Positions 1 through 10,032 of a DNA stretch of 64,000 nucleotides are shown one piece after another; the stretch's first letter is position 1, and every line of letters begins with the position of its first letter. The position numbers and the translations under genes are program-made. Below the pieces are notes generated by a model. That model was not told the DNA's origin. It saw nothing but the letters and a program-made list of their open reading frames with translations, and searched no databases. Source of the stretch: Blastocladiella emersonii ATCC 22665 (Eukaryota; Blastocladiomycota; Blastocladiomycetes; Blastocladiales; Blastocladiaceae); the NCBI GenBank assembly GCA_025594325.1, contig JANHCV010000002.1, positions 2,480,001 through 2,544,000 on the forward strand, written 5' to 3'.

Positions 1-2759
1 GCGCGGCAAAGTCGACAGCCCCAACACCCGCCTCGTCGACGGCGCGGCGGTAGAGGACCTGCATGACGGCCGACTGCTCGGCGCGCGGGAGCGCGTCCCA
101 GCGGTTCGCGACCTGGTCGAGGGCGAGGTTGCGGACGGCCTCGTCGACGTCGGCAATCGAGCCAGCGACGGGCGCCGCGATCATGGCGAGGGGCTCGGGG
201 ATCGTGGTGATGCGGAGGCCGGCGAGCTTGGCGGCAACGAGCGCGGCGAACGCGTCGTCCGTGTTGTGGATCTTCTTGAGCGCCGACTTGCGGATCGCCA
301 CCACACCGCCAAACTGCGACGCGCCGTCGGCCGCCATGAGCGGGAGCGCGACCGAGTCGACGGGCTGGAGCTTGCGGCGGTGGGCGCCGTCAGCGACCTC
401 GACGGCGGCAGCGGCGATCACCTCGGCGTCGGGGTTGATGGCGGCCGCGCGGGCGAGGAGCTTGGGCATGAACTTCTTGGGGCGGGTCGTCGACGGGATC
501 GTCATGACAAAGTCACCCGTGACGAGCTCCGCCGCCTCGCGCGCGAGCTTGCCGCGGACGGCCTTGGCGTCGGCGCCCTTGGTGAACGGCACCGTGACGA
601 CGCCCCAGCCGCGGTTGGCCCAGCGCGCGTCGATGGCGCGGAGCGTCTCGGTGGCGACATCGTTGATGGCCTTGTTCTCGGCGAGCGCCGCGACAATGAG
701 CACCTCGAGCTCGCGGCCCGTGGCGGGCTCGGCCTCGACGGCCTCGACGAGGGGCATGAGGTCCTCGACCGAGTGGCGGGCGAGGTCGTGCACGATGACG
801 AGCGAGAGCTTGGCGTCGTGCACGGCGCGGCCGCACGTGGGCTGGAACTTGTCAATGTCGGCGACGAACCCAGCGTTGTCGGCGTGGCGCTTGGCGAGGG
901 CCGAGGCGAGGCGGACGGGCGCGCGGGCGCCCTGGCGGGTGGCCGCCATGAGGGCGAACGAGAGCTCGTACTGGTCCTTGGCGTCGAACGTCACGAGGTC
1001 GTCGTCGTGCGCGTCCTCGATGTTGAGGTGCGCCGCGGCCGCCGACTCGGACGACATAATGAGCGGGGTGCCGGACATGGCGATCTCGTTGACGAGCGCC
1101 GCCGACGTGTCGGGGGACGCGACCACGGCAACACGACCAGTGTCGGGCATGGTGAGGTAGCTGACGACCTGCTTGGCGTTGAGGGGCGATGCGCGCACGT
1201 CGAGGGCAAAGTGGGTCCACTTGGCGCCGCGCTGGGCGAGGTAGTCCATGGTCGACGACGCGGCCTCGTCGCCGTCCTTGGCCGACGCGACGGGGCCCAT
1301 GAACGTGATGCGGAGCTTCTCGGAGACGGGCTTCTTGTTGAGCACGTCCTCGACCGTCATCTGGTGCAGGTTGTCGAGCGCGTCGCAGAAGGCGGCGAGG
1401 CGGTTCCCGGCGGCGAGGTCGCCGACGTACACGAGCTCCTGGGGCAGGCGCGCGATACGCTCGCCGTCCTCGGACGCGCGCGAGAACGGGTGGCGCAGGG
1501 TGCGGTGGATGCCGGACACGACCACGGGGATGGTGCGAGCCTTGGCCGAGGGCTTGATGCGCTTGGCCTCGGCGCGGCGCAGGTGGTCGGCCGAGAAGAC
1601 GAGCTCGTCGGCGAGCCCGAGCGTGGCGCGGCGGAGGTAGTCCTGGGCGAGCGCCGTGTCGGGCTTGACGTTGGCGGCCGCCTTCTTGTTGGGGGTGTCG
1701 AGGGGCGACGCCGACGAGACGCCGACCACGACGCGCGCCTTGTCGCAGCGCGTGCCGAGGTGCTTGTTGGCTAGGTAGTTGTACCCGGCGTTCGAGTTGG
1801 CGTCAAAGTAGACCACGTCAAAGTCGGCGTCGGCGAGGTGCTCGGCGGTCGCGCGGCTCGCGTCGAGGAGCGCGCCGGCGGCCGTGGCCGAGTGCCGCGC
1901 GGGCGGCGCCGAGACGCGCACGTTGGGCGCGCCCTTGAGCAGGTCCGCGGCGCGCGCCGACGACGAGTACACGGTCACGTCGGCGCCCTGGTACGCCACC
2001 TCGCGCGCGAGGCCGGCGCCGAACTCGGGGTCGATGGCGCCCGACGCCGTGTACGCGTCGATGAACATGGCCACCTTGGTCGCTATGGGTTTGGTGAGGT
2101 GTCAGCGTGTGAACGAGGTGCGGCGACGACGGCCAAAAAGCGTACCAGCATTGGACGGCTTGGGCGCGAGCTTGACGTGGCCGTCAATGTCGACGGTCGT
2201 GGCGCACCGCGGGCCGGCGAACCCGACGTCGCAGTAGCACGCGTTGTTGATGAGCAGGCCGCGGCCGCTGCACTCGCGCGACAGCGGCACGGCGGCGCGG
2301 TCGGGTGATGGGCTCGCGGGAGTCTGAGTGATCGAGGAGGAGGGGAGGAGAGGAAACGCGACGCGGGTCAGCCACCACCACGTGTTCATGTCTCGCACCC
2401 CCGCGACGCGCGTTCCCACGGTCTCGCGTCAGCGGCAACGGAGACGCGCGGCAACGCGACACGACGACGAGAAAGAAACGACGTACCGTGCGAATGCTCT
2501 TGGACCCGCTGAGCGAGAGGTAGAGGGCCGTGCATGCCACGAGCGGGAGCGCAAAGTAGGCGAGCAGCTGCACCTTGGTCGTCGCCTATTCACGTCGAGG
2601 AGGAGTGAGTGGCCAGCACCGATAAGCCAAGGGAAGCCAGTGACGTACGTTGCCCGACTTGGCCGCGTCGTCGCGGGCAGCTGCGCCCGCGTCCTCGTCG
2701 CGCAGCAGCGGCTGCTTCTCTGGCGGCGATCGGCCGGGTGGGGCCGGGGAGGGCGCCAT
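1..2759 (-). CDS. Type II membrane glycosyltransferase with EGF-like stalk (3' end outside window)
   Basis: Four exons are read on the minus strand (2759-2649, 2585-2487, 2323-2146, 2082 to beyond base 1), joined by introns of 61, 163 and 63 nt with GTACGT/GTACGC donors; the frame is still open at the window edge. The product has a short cytosolic tail, one membrane segment (about residues 43-62), an EGF-like Cys cluster (about 88-110, CxCDVGFAGPRC) and a long lumenal part. That part starts like a GT4 donor-binding fold (VAMFIDAYTASGAIDPEFG) and later, from about residue 555, resembles a GT2 domain (KLSLVIVHDL; then SALKKIHNTDDAFAALVAAK and IPEPLAMI). A Golgi or ER glycan-assembly role is inferred; the substrate is unknown. 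The start ATG follows CCACC. It is divergent from RPA12. Confidence 0.7.
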
Positions 2760-3440
2760 GGTGGTGTGGGAGGGGGCTGAGATGGGAGAGGGAGGGGGAG
2801 GGCTGACCGAAGAAGGTCGAGGGCGAGGGTCGATCAGCGTGCGTTGCGTGGGGGAGGTGAGAGGGCCGAGGGACTGGCTGAGCGCGTAGCGTGGGGGCGG
2901 CAGCGGGCAGCGAGCAAAGCGAGCGCGGGAGGGCCGCGTCGCGCGCCGGTCTTTATGGCGAGAGTGCAGGCGGGGCGGGCAGGCGGGCGGACGCGCGGGC
3001 GGGCGCGGCCGGGCTGGACCTGCTTTGCCGCGCAACAAGCACCACGCGGGAATCGGTGCGCACGGGCGTCCCCCCTGAGCACGGGCGCGCGCCGAGACGC
3101 GGGACGCGGGAGACCCCACGTGCCTTTGCGTCGACGCGAGACGCGTCGCGCGCGCCGCTCGCCTGACCACCACGCGCCGTTCGGGGGACACTTTTGTCTC
3201 CCCGCTTTTCGCTGCTCTCGCAAGCTCGGTCACCTCATCGCAGCGTTCCTCGACCAACACCCTCGCCGCGGTGCCGATCAGCGAGCCAAGCGACCCGCGA
3301 GACCAAAATCTCGCCTAGCAATGGACCACGTGATTCCCCACGCACTCGGCCGGCGCCACACGCTCACCCTCGTCGTCGCGGCCACGGCGATCCGCGTTGA
3401 CCGTGACGCACGACCGTGAACCTGCAACGCATCAACGACC
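2760..3440. promoter_or_regulatory. Divergent intergenic region between glycosyltransferase and RPA12
   Basis: About 680 bp separate two divergent start codons, so both promoters must lie here. The sequence is G-rich on the + strand in its left half and holds an ACGCGT core (3141), resembling the fungal MCB element. Open frames in it are low-complexity Arg/Ala/Pro translations with no recognisable domain. Confidence 0.5.
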
Positions 3441-3962
3441 ATGAGCAACGAAACCGCCAACGTGTCCGGCCTCGTCTTCTGCCCGGACTGCGGCAACCTG
3501 CTGGATTTCGGGTCGACGGGGTCCGACGTCAAGTGCGACCTGTGCCACCGCCGCGCGCCCGCGTCCGGTTAGTTGTCTGCTTGATTGTGCATGCACCAGG
3601 AGGGGGATCCCTAACGGCCGGCCGACCCGCCGTCTAGCGTTCGAGAACGTCGAGGTGGTGACGCGGTCGCGGCCCGACGCCTTTGCCAACGCCAACCGCG
3701 AGATCTCGCTGTGGAAGTCGCAGATGGGCGTGCGCGCCGAGCAGGCCGCGACGGTACGACGCTGTCGCCGCGCTCTCTGCCCCCTGGACCGTGATGCTGA
3801 CCCCGCCCCCGCCCGGCCCTCGCGCAGATCAACGAAAAGTGCCCGCAGTGCGGCAACCCGGAGATGGAGTTCCACACGATGCAGCTGCGGTCGGCCGACG
3901 AGGGGCAGACCGTCTTCTACACGTGCAAGCAGTGCGGCTACAAGGCCAAGCTCAACTCGTAA
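3441..3962 (+). CDS. RPA12: DNA-directed RNA polymerase I subunit RPA12
   Basis: Three exons (3441-3567, 3638-3753, 3828-3962) encode 125 residues, the usual length of this subunit. The N-terminal zinc ribbon has FCPDCGN and CDLCHRR; the C-terminal TFIIS-like ribbon has CPQCGN, then FHTMQLRSADEGQTVFYTC and CKQCGYK. The RSADEGQTVFYxCxxCG signature identifies the small Pol I subunit, which contributes to transcript cleavage and termination in the nucleolus; the equivalent Pol II and III subunits differ around this loop. Introns are 70 and 74 nt with GTTAGT and GTACGA donors, and the second has a GCTGAC branch site. The gene is tail-to-tail with the SAP30-like gene, 97 bp away. Confidence 0.95.
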
Positions 3963-4059
3963 TCGCCGAAACCCTGTCCAAATACATCTAGCTTTCATGA
4001 CAACCCGGCCCCGGCATTCCTGTGTGTTTGAGACCTGTATGTATGTATACTACTGCTGG

Positions 4060-5088
4060 CTACTGTAGTGACGACGCGCCGCCGGCTTCGCGCCCATTGG
4101 ACGCGGCGACCGCTGCCGCGAGCGACGCGGCCGCCATCGACGCCGCCGCGCCCGTGCGGAGCGCCGCGACCGCGCCCGCCGCGCTATTCCCGGACGGCCT
4201 CGCTGCCGCCGCCGCTCCATTACTCTGCGCCGGCGTCGACGACGAGTAATCGAGCCGCGGCCCACGTCCTGCATTCACCTCGCGCACCGCGTCCGCGGCC
4301 GCCTCGCACGGGAGCCGGAGCGAGCGCCCGCGGTTATGCCGGACCGCGTACATGAAGTAGAGCAGGGTATCCGCTTCTGCCGCGCTTGCCGCCGCCGATG
4401 CCGCGGCGCGTGCGGAGGATGGCGCAGGGGCCGACGCGTGGTAGTGCTTGGTGACGGCCTCGACGAGGTCGGCGCGGACGGCGGCGCGCGCGGGCGAGGG
4501 CGTGGGGCCGTGGACCGAGATGAGCGGCGGTGGTGGTGCGCACGGGTCGTCGGAGATGGTGGGGCCGGAGGGCGGGAGGATCAGGGTCGGGCGGGAGGCG
4601 GGGAGTTTGAAGGTGCGCCGGTACTTGAGCAGCGACGACATGGGCCATTGGTTGAAGTCGACTTTCTACTCGGCGATTGCGGCGGGTCAGCATGAGCGAG
4701 ACGATGATGGGGTGGATGGAGTGCATACCAGCGCAGCGTCCGACAGCGACCCAGCCTTCCCATCGCCCGCCGCGTCCTTGCCGCCCTTACCCGACGGCGG
4801 CGGTGTTGGCGACGGCGTGGCGGCCGCGCGGCCCGTCGTCGTGCTCGTGGCGGGCCCCGATGACACCGCCGCAGCGGCAGCAGCGGCCGCCTGAGCTGCG
4901 AGCCGCGATGCCGCCGACGCCGCAGCCTGGCGGGCGGGACGTCCCGCGGCGCCCGTGGTCTTGCGTCCGGCCGCGGTCGACTTGCCCGCGGCAGCGCCCG
5001 ACGAGCGCTGCGTCGCGGCGAGCGATTTCGCGGTGGCGGCGGAGCCGGTCGCGGTCCCGCCGTTGGACGATGTGGCGGTCCGAGTCAT
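4060..5088 (-). CDS. SAP30-like Sin3-binding subunit of a histone deacetylase complex
   Basis: Two exons (5088-4729, 4665-4060) with a 63 nt GTATGC...GAGTAG intron encode 321 residues. The first exon is a low-complexity Ala/Ser/Thr/Gly tail. The second opens with KVDFNQWPMSSLLKYRRTFK, which matches the start of the SAP30 Sin3-binding fold (hydrophobic-basic helix, then LxKYRRxFKL), and continues with ADLVEAVTKHYHASAP, the second helix of that domain (about residues 120-190). The C-terminal 100 residues are Ala-rich and have no known fold. In other fungi this protein bridges Sin3 and the Rpd3 deacetylase in the nucleus. The family assignment rests on one domain; the low-complexity ends are unlike any named protein I can place. 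Confidence 0.7.
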
Positions 5089-5584
5089 GGCGTAGTGCGT
5101 GTATCGGTGGTGTGGTTGGATCGTGCTCAGGGATGCATGGATGTGCGAGCGCGGGTGCGGCTCGCGGTGATCACGGTTCGTTCGTTCGATGAGGAGCAGG
5201 AGGGCGAAGCGATGAAGCGGACTCAGGCGAGCCGGCCGCCCCGGGCGCCGCGGCGGAGAGGTGGAGACAGCGGCTGCACGGCACGTGATTCCCCGTCACG
5301 CGGGCTGGCCGGGCCACGCCGCAAGACGCGCGCCTCGCACCGAGCGCGTCGCGACGCGTCGTCGGTCAGTCACCGTCAGTCACTGCCCTCCTCCATGGAG
5401 TTCGTGTTCGTGTTGTGCAATCATTTATGTGGGGACACTAATAACGGATGGGGGTAGTAGCTGTGGTGGGGGAGGGGAGAAAAATACACTGCGCGAAGCC
5501 GGGAGGAGGGGAATCCGATGATGCGAGAGAGCGAGCCAGCGCTCCCCGTCGACGAGCCGCCCGACTGCTGCTGCTGCTGCTCGT
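5089..5584. promoter_or_regulatory. Intergenic region upstream of the SAP30-like gene and downstream of the Sfp1-like gene
   Basis: About 500 bp between two minus-strand genes. It should hold the promoter of the SAP30-like gene and the 3' end of the Sfp1-like transcript. An ACGCGT core lies at 5354. No other gene was seen. Confidence 0.4.
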
Positions 5585-6771
5585 CTAGTTGACCACGAGC
5601 GGCGCGACAGGCACCGCGACCACCGGTGCCGCGACCGTCACCGACGTGACGCGCCGCCGCTTGTTCGCGTTGCCGACAACCGCCGCGGGATCGTTCGGGT
5701 GCGCGTGCGCGAGGTGGTACCGGAGCCCGCTGGCCGAGAGGTACCGCTTGGTGCAGGTCGGCACGGGGCACTTGGTCGGGACACGCGGTGCCGCGTTCGC
5801 CGCGGCCGGCGCCGCGGGCGCGCCGACGGACCGTCGCGGGGACATGGGCGGCGTGGGTCCGCGCGGCACCGCCGAGTCGACCGAGTCGCCGTCGACATCG
5901 ACCTCCTCGGTCTCGGACTCGGTCCCCGCGAGACTCTCGAGGTCGTCCTCGTCGGCCGAGTGCTCGGGCGTCAGCAGGCGCGCGCCGGCGGCCAGCGCGA
6001 ACCGGGCCGCGTCATCGTGGTTGAGCGCGCGTTTCCGCGGCGACGTGAGCGTGAGGGGCGCGACAAAGTCGGGGCGCGGGACCGCGGGGAACCGGCCCGT
6101 GGGTGGCGGCGGCGAGGACCCCGTGCCCGACGCGAGGTAGACGGCGCCGTGGTTGCGGATCAGCGGGGTCGCCACAGGCGAGGGCAGCTGGTGGTGCTGG
6201 TGGGCGTCGGCCATGGCGGCCGAGGGCATGACAAGCGCGGGCGGCGACGACGGGACCGCGATAGCCGCCACGCGCTGCTGCTGGTTCTGCTGCTGTTCCT
6301 GCTGTTGCGCGAGGTAGTGCTGCTGGAGCGGTCCGGTGAGCGCGGCCGCGGAGACGCCGGCGTTACCGGCACCGATGGGCTGGAGCTGCGGCGACCGCAG
6401 CGAGCTCAGGGACCCGCCGAGTGACGACGAGGCCGATGAGGGGGAGGGCGCCTGGTGCGACGACTCGTAGTGTTCGAGCAGCTCAAACAGGTTGCGCAGC
6501 TGCACGCCGCAGCAGCAGTAGTCGCGGCAGAAGGCCACCTCGAGGCGGTGCCGCCGGTCAAACTCGTCGTCGGCGGTCGAGATGCTGGGCGTCGGGGATG
6601 TGGTAGCCGCGGACTTGGGGGGATCGAGCAGGTGCCACGCGGCCGGGGTCGCGGTGGTCGCGGAAGCAGAGGAGAACATGGTGGTGGGCCTAGACGTGGA
6701 GAATTGCTGGTCAGCGCGGCGTCCGAGGACAGGTCGGGTCGTGAGCGACAGACGTACATGGACAGGGTCAT
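5585..6771 (-). CDS. Sfp1-like C2H2 zinc-finger transcription regulator
   Basis: The main exon (6689-5585) encodes a Ser/Pro/Gln-rich regulator with an N-terminal finger-like segment, FCRDYCCCGVQLRNLFELLE then HYESSH, and a C-terminal C2H2 finger, CPVPTCTKRYLSASGLRYHL then AHAH. This pair, far apart and flanking an acidic serine-rich linker, is typical of fungal Sfp1-like proteins that control ribosome and growth genes. A 14-nt first exon (6771-6758, MTLSM) fits through a 68 nt intron with GTACGT donor, CGCTGACC branch and CTAG acceptor, and keeps frame with the ATG at 6679, which is the alternative start. The centre has a Gln-rich run (about 6265-6320). The tail after the finger is basic (NKRRRV), a possible nuclear signal. 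Confidence 0.75.
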
Positions 6772-8956
6772 GGTGATACTGGATGTGTGGTGGTGATGAC
6801 ACGGGGTGATGGGTAACTGGTCGGTCGTGGTCGGTGGTCGGTGGCCGGCGGTCGTTGAGGTCGACGATGGCGGGCGAGCGAGCGGGTATGCGTCGAGAAG
6901 ATGATGCGTGCAGCTGGGTGGTGGTGATCCAGGACAAGGGGGGGGGGTCAGCCGAGGAAGGATATAGCGGAATCACAGCGGGTAGGGATGGGGGGTGGGA
7001 GAGGAGAGGAAGGCCGGGCGGGAGAGGGTGGGCCGAAGGCAGGCCGGGTTATATAGGCACGGGAGAGGGAGGGCGGAGGGCTGCGGACCGGGCGCGCACA
7101 CACACGGACGGATGGGCGCACGCACTCATAACGATGGAGGAGTGGGGGGTGGGTGGGCCGTGTGGGCGGCGCGGCGCGGCGGCGCCCGTGAAAGCCGCGA
7201 GGAAAAGGAAAGCGGCGCGGCTGGTGGTGGAGGGACGCGGCGGCGCGCGCGCGCGTTTTGTTCACGGCTCGGCTTTCCGCCGGCGTGGCGCTGCCAGCGC
7301 ACCAATCCCGAGCCACTCCCGCTGCACTGCTGCGAGCCGCGTCACGGCGCGTCGCGGCGCGACGAGTGGTGACACGACCGTCGTGAGAGTTTGGGTCACG
7401 GCCGGCGTGAGAAGCCAGCGCACCCGCCCGCCCGCGAGTCGACGAGGACCCGGACCGGGCGATCGCCGGCGGCGGAAGGGTGGCGCCCGCGCATGAACGC
7501 CGCCGCCGCCGCACTGCCGCCGCGCCGCGCGCCGTGTTCGCGGCCAAGCGAGCAAGTGGGCCCACGCGGCGCCGCGCGCATGCACGATCGCGGTGCAAAC
7601 GTGCGTCGGCCTGCAGCTGCCGCGGCCGGCACCAGCTTCGGACCCGCGAGGCCACGATTGCGACGCGCGGTGACGACGACGCGCGATCACGGCGCGACGC
7701 GCGCCGATGAAGGTGGTCGGTCAGTTGGTCGCGCGCGGCGACCGGGGTGGCTCAGCACTACCACCACCTTCAGGGGAACGAATGAACCACCACCACCGCC
7801 ACCGACGCGAGGACCCCTGGCCCTCGATGCAGCCGCCGCTGCCGAGATTGATGAGCGGCGCGTGCGCGCGCGTGCGTGCGGGCGAGGGGCGACGTGACCC
7901 GTCCGGGTCCACGCGCGCGCGTGCAATCGAGGTCACGAACGGGCGCGCGAGATGCGTGGGACCGGCGTGCCGTGGGAACCCGGCCATGAATTGCTTGCCC
8001 GGCGGCGCGGCGCAGCGGTGGACGGGCAGGGCAGGTCGGCGGGCGGCCATGTGGGTGCGCGCGGGCGCGAGGAACGCGTCCCTTCTCCCGCTGGTCGCCG
8101 TGGATGGAGGAGGAATGGGATGGGGGCGAGAGGAAGAGGGATGAACATGAAGACAAGCGTACCGAGTAAGGTCGTCTACAGATGGCGTTCTTGATGGATG
8201 GACACACGGAGAGCGCGGTCGACGCGGACCGGGCGCTCGTCTTGAGGGAGCGAGCGGGGGCGCGGCCGTGGGGGGGGGGGGGGGGGGGCGCACGGACACC
8301 GACGCGGTGGGGCGGGGCAGACGGGAGCAGGGTGCCAAGTTGCGGAAGCCGTGGTCGACCTGAAGCAGCCCTCGGACGAGGAGGCTCAGCGTTCGAGGAT
8401 ATTTCGGGCCACGCGACGGCTTTCAGCGGCGCTCGTGCTGCTTGGACAGGGTGGCACCGACGGAGGGAAACGTGTAGCCCGCCGGAATGAAATCACGACG
8501 CGACTGAGATGGATGGGGAGAAGGCCGCCGTCGTCGAACGAAGGCCGCAGATCAGGAACCAGGAGGAAGAGTCGACGACGACGGCTGACCGAGCAACGCT
8601 TCTTCATCGTCGTCTTCGCCGAACCCCCCGGCCTGCCGTCGCCGTGCCTCCCCCGCCCTCCCGGCTCGGTGGTCGCGGACGGCTGGCGGCTGCTGCGGAC
8701 ACGCGACGCGCGCACGCGCAGATCTTGGGCCACAGAACTGAGCCGCGCGCGCTGATTGGTCGCCGTCATCAAACTGCATCGGCGGGCCGCAAGCAAACCT
8801 GTTTCAGGGACGCGTGAGCGGCGTGACGCGTCGCAGCTGAGGTGGCAACCCGTGCGGGTGTCGCCGCTGCTGCTGCGCCTCTCATGAACGGGCCTCTTCA
8901 ATGGTCGCTGCGGCGGGAGGAATCAAGTGTATAGCCACCACACCCCACAAGCGCTT
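6772..8956. other. 2.2 kb interval with no recognisable gene
   Basis: Both flanking genes are on the minus strand, so this should contain the Sfp1-like promoter on the left and the 3' end of the next gene on the right. All open frames here translate to low-complexity Arg/Ala/Gly/Pro sequence without domains. It holds a 19-base G run and many short CG-rich direct repeats. I see no tRNA, transposon end or conserved protein. Confidence 0.5.
8270..8288 (+). repeat. G19 homopolymer
   Basis: Nineteen uninterrupted G residues in the large intergenic interval. It could form a G-quadruplex or be an assembly soft spot; read support would decide the exact length. Confidence 0.9.
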
Positions 8957-9835
8957 CTATGAGGGCCGCGCTGAACCACTCCCGGTGATGTCAAAGGTAA
9001 GCGGCGCCCCTGCCCCCCGCGGCGCGGACCCGGCGTCGAGTGGTCGCTGCGGCGGTGGCGCGAGCATGGACCATGGATTGGCGCTCCCGGCCTCATGGTC
9101 GTCGCGGAGGAAGGCAAACGCGTCCGCGGTACCCCCGCTAGCGCCAAAGAACTCGTTGGACAGCTCGTCGAGGAAGTTGTCGCCGAACCCGTCGTCGTTG
9201 AGCGACATGAAGAGCGAGTCGAGGTCGTCGAGACCGCCAACGGATTCAGGTGGTGGTAGTGGCGGTGCCGCGGCTTCGAGCGGTTGTTGGGGTGCGGCGG
9301 GTTGGGGTGCGGCGGGTTGTGAAGCGGCGGGTTGCCCGCCAACGGGCGACGAACTGGTACTCGGGAGCGAAGCGCTCGACGGCCTCACCTTGGCGTCGCG
9401 TTCCCGCGCGGCGTGCGCTTCGGCGAACCGCACCACGGTCGGGTCCGTCCACAGCGGGTCGTCGATCCCGAGCGTCGCCCACAGTTGGTCGGCGTGGCGC
9501 AGCCTACCCTGCTCGAGCTACAGACAGGAGCGCTTGTCAGCTATGCCCGCGAAGGTGCGTAAAGCGCAACGCACCATCAGCCGACTCAACTCACTGGCGA
9601 CCATGTCGGCAATCGACGTGAGCGTCTCCTCCTCGCGATCGAGCTCGTCGAGCACACACGCGCGCAGCAACTTGGCCTGCGTGACGGCTAGCGGCTCCTC
9701 GACGGGCCTGTCGCGGGTGCGCCGAGTGGTTGCGGTCGGGACGCCGCGCGAGGTCGGGTCCGCCGTCGTGCGGCGGCGCTTGGTGACCGGTCGGGCCGCG
9801 GGCGCCGCATTCGATGCTGGTAGTTGATCTGCCAT
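8957..9835 (-). CDS. Unrecognised acidic nuclear-type protein
   Basis: Two exons (9835-9575, 9517-8957) with a 57 nt GTGCGT...TGTAG intron encode 273 residues. The N-terminus is basic (VTKRRRTT), followed by a helical region (about 48-90, KLLRACVLDELDREEETLTS) and then HADQLWATLGIDDPLWTDP. After a Pro/Ala/Gln-rich linker comes an acidic-hydrophobic patch, DDLDSLFMSLNDDGFGDNFL, with the alternating acidic/aromatic pattern of a transcription-activation segment. I do not recognise the family. A coactivator or Mediator-tail type role would be a guess from composition only. It is divergent from the TCD gene with 197 bp between start codons, where an ACGCGT core sits at 9888. Confidence 0.6.
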
Positions 9836-10032
9836 GGCTCGTTACATGAAGGGTGCTGCTTCTGTCTCGCGAGAGACGGGACGTGAGACGCGTCGTCCGA
9901 TCGACCCGCCTCGACACGGCCCACGTGATTCGAGCGCAAAGCGCGCGCGATGGCGCGACCGAGCCGCCGCCGCCGCGCCCATCAACAACATCCGCCTCCC
10001 TCTCTACGCGCACAGTAGCACGAAACACAACC

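Noticed and set aside
266-1774. 502-codon + strand frame opposite the glycosyltransferase gene
   Set aside because: Arg/Gly/Val/Asp-rich composition is the reverse complement of a GC3-rich coding strand; the minus-strand frame has domain motifs and proper introns.
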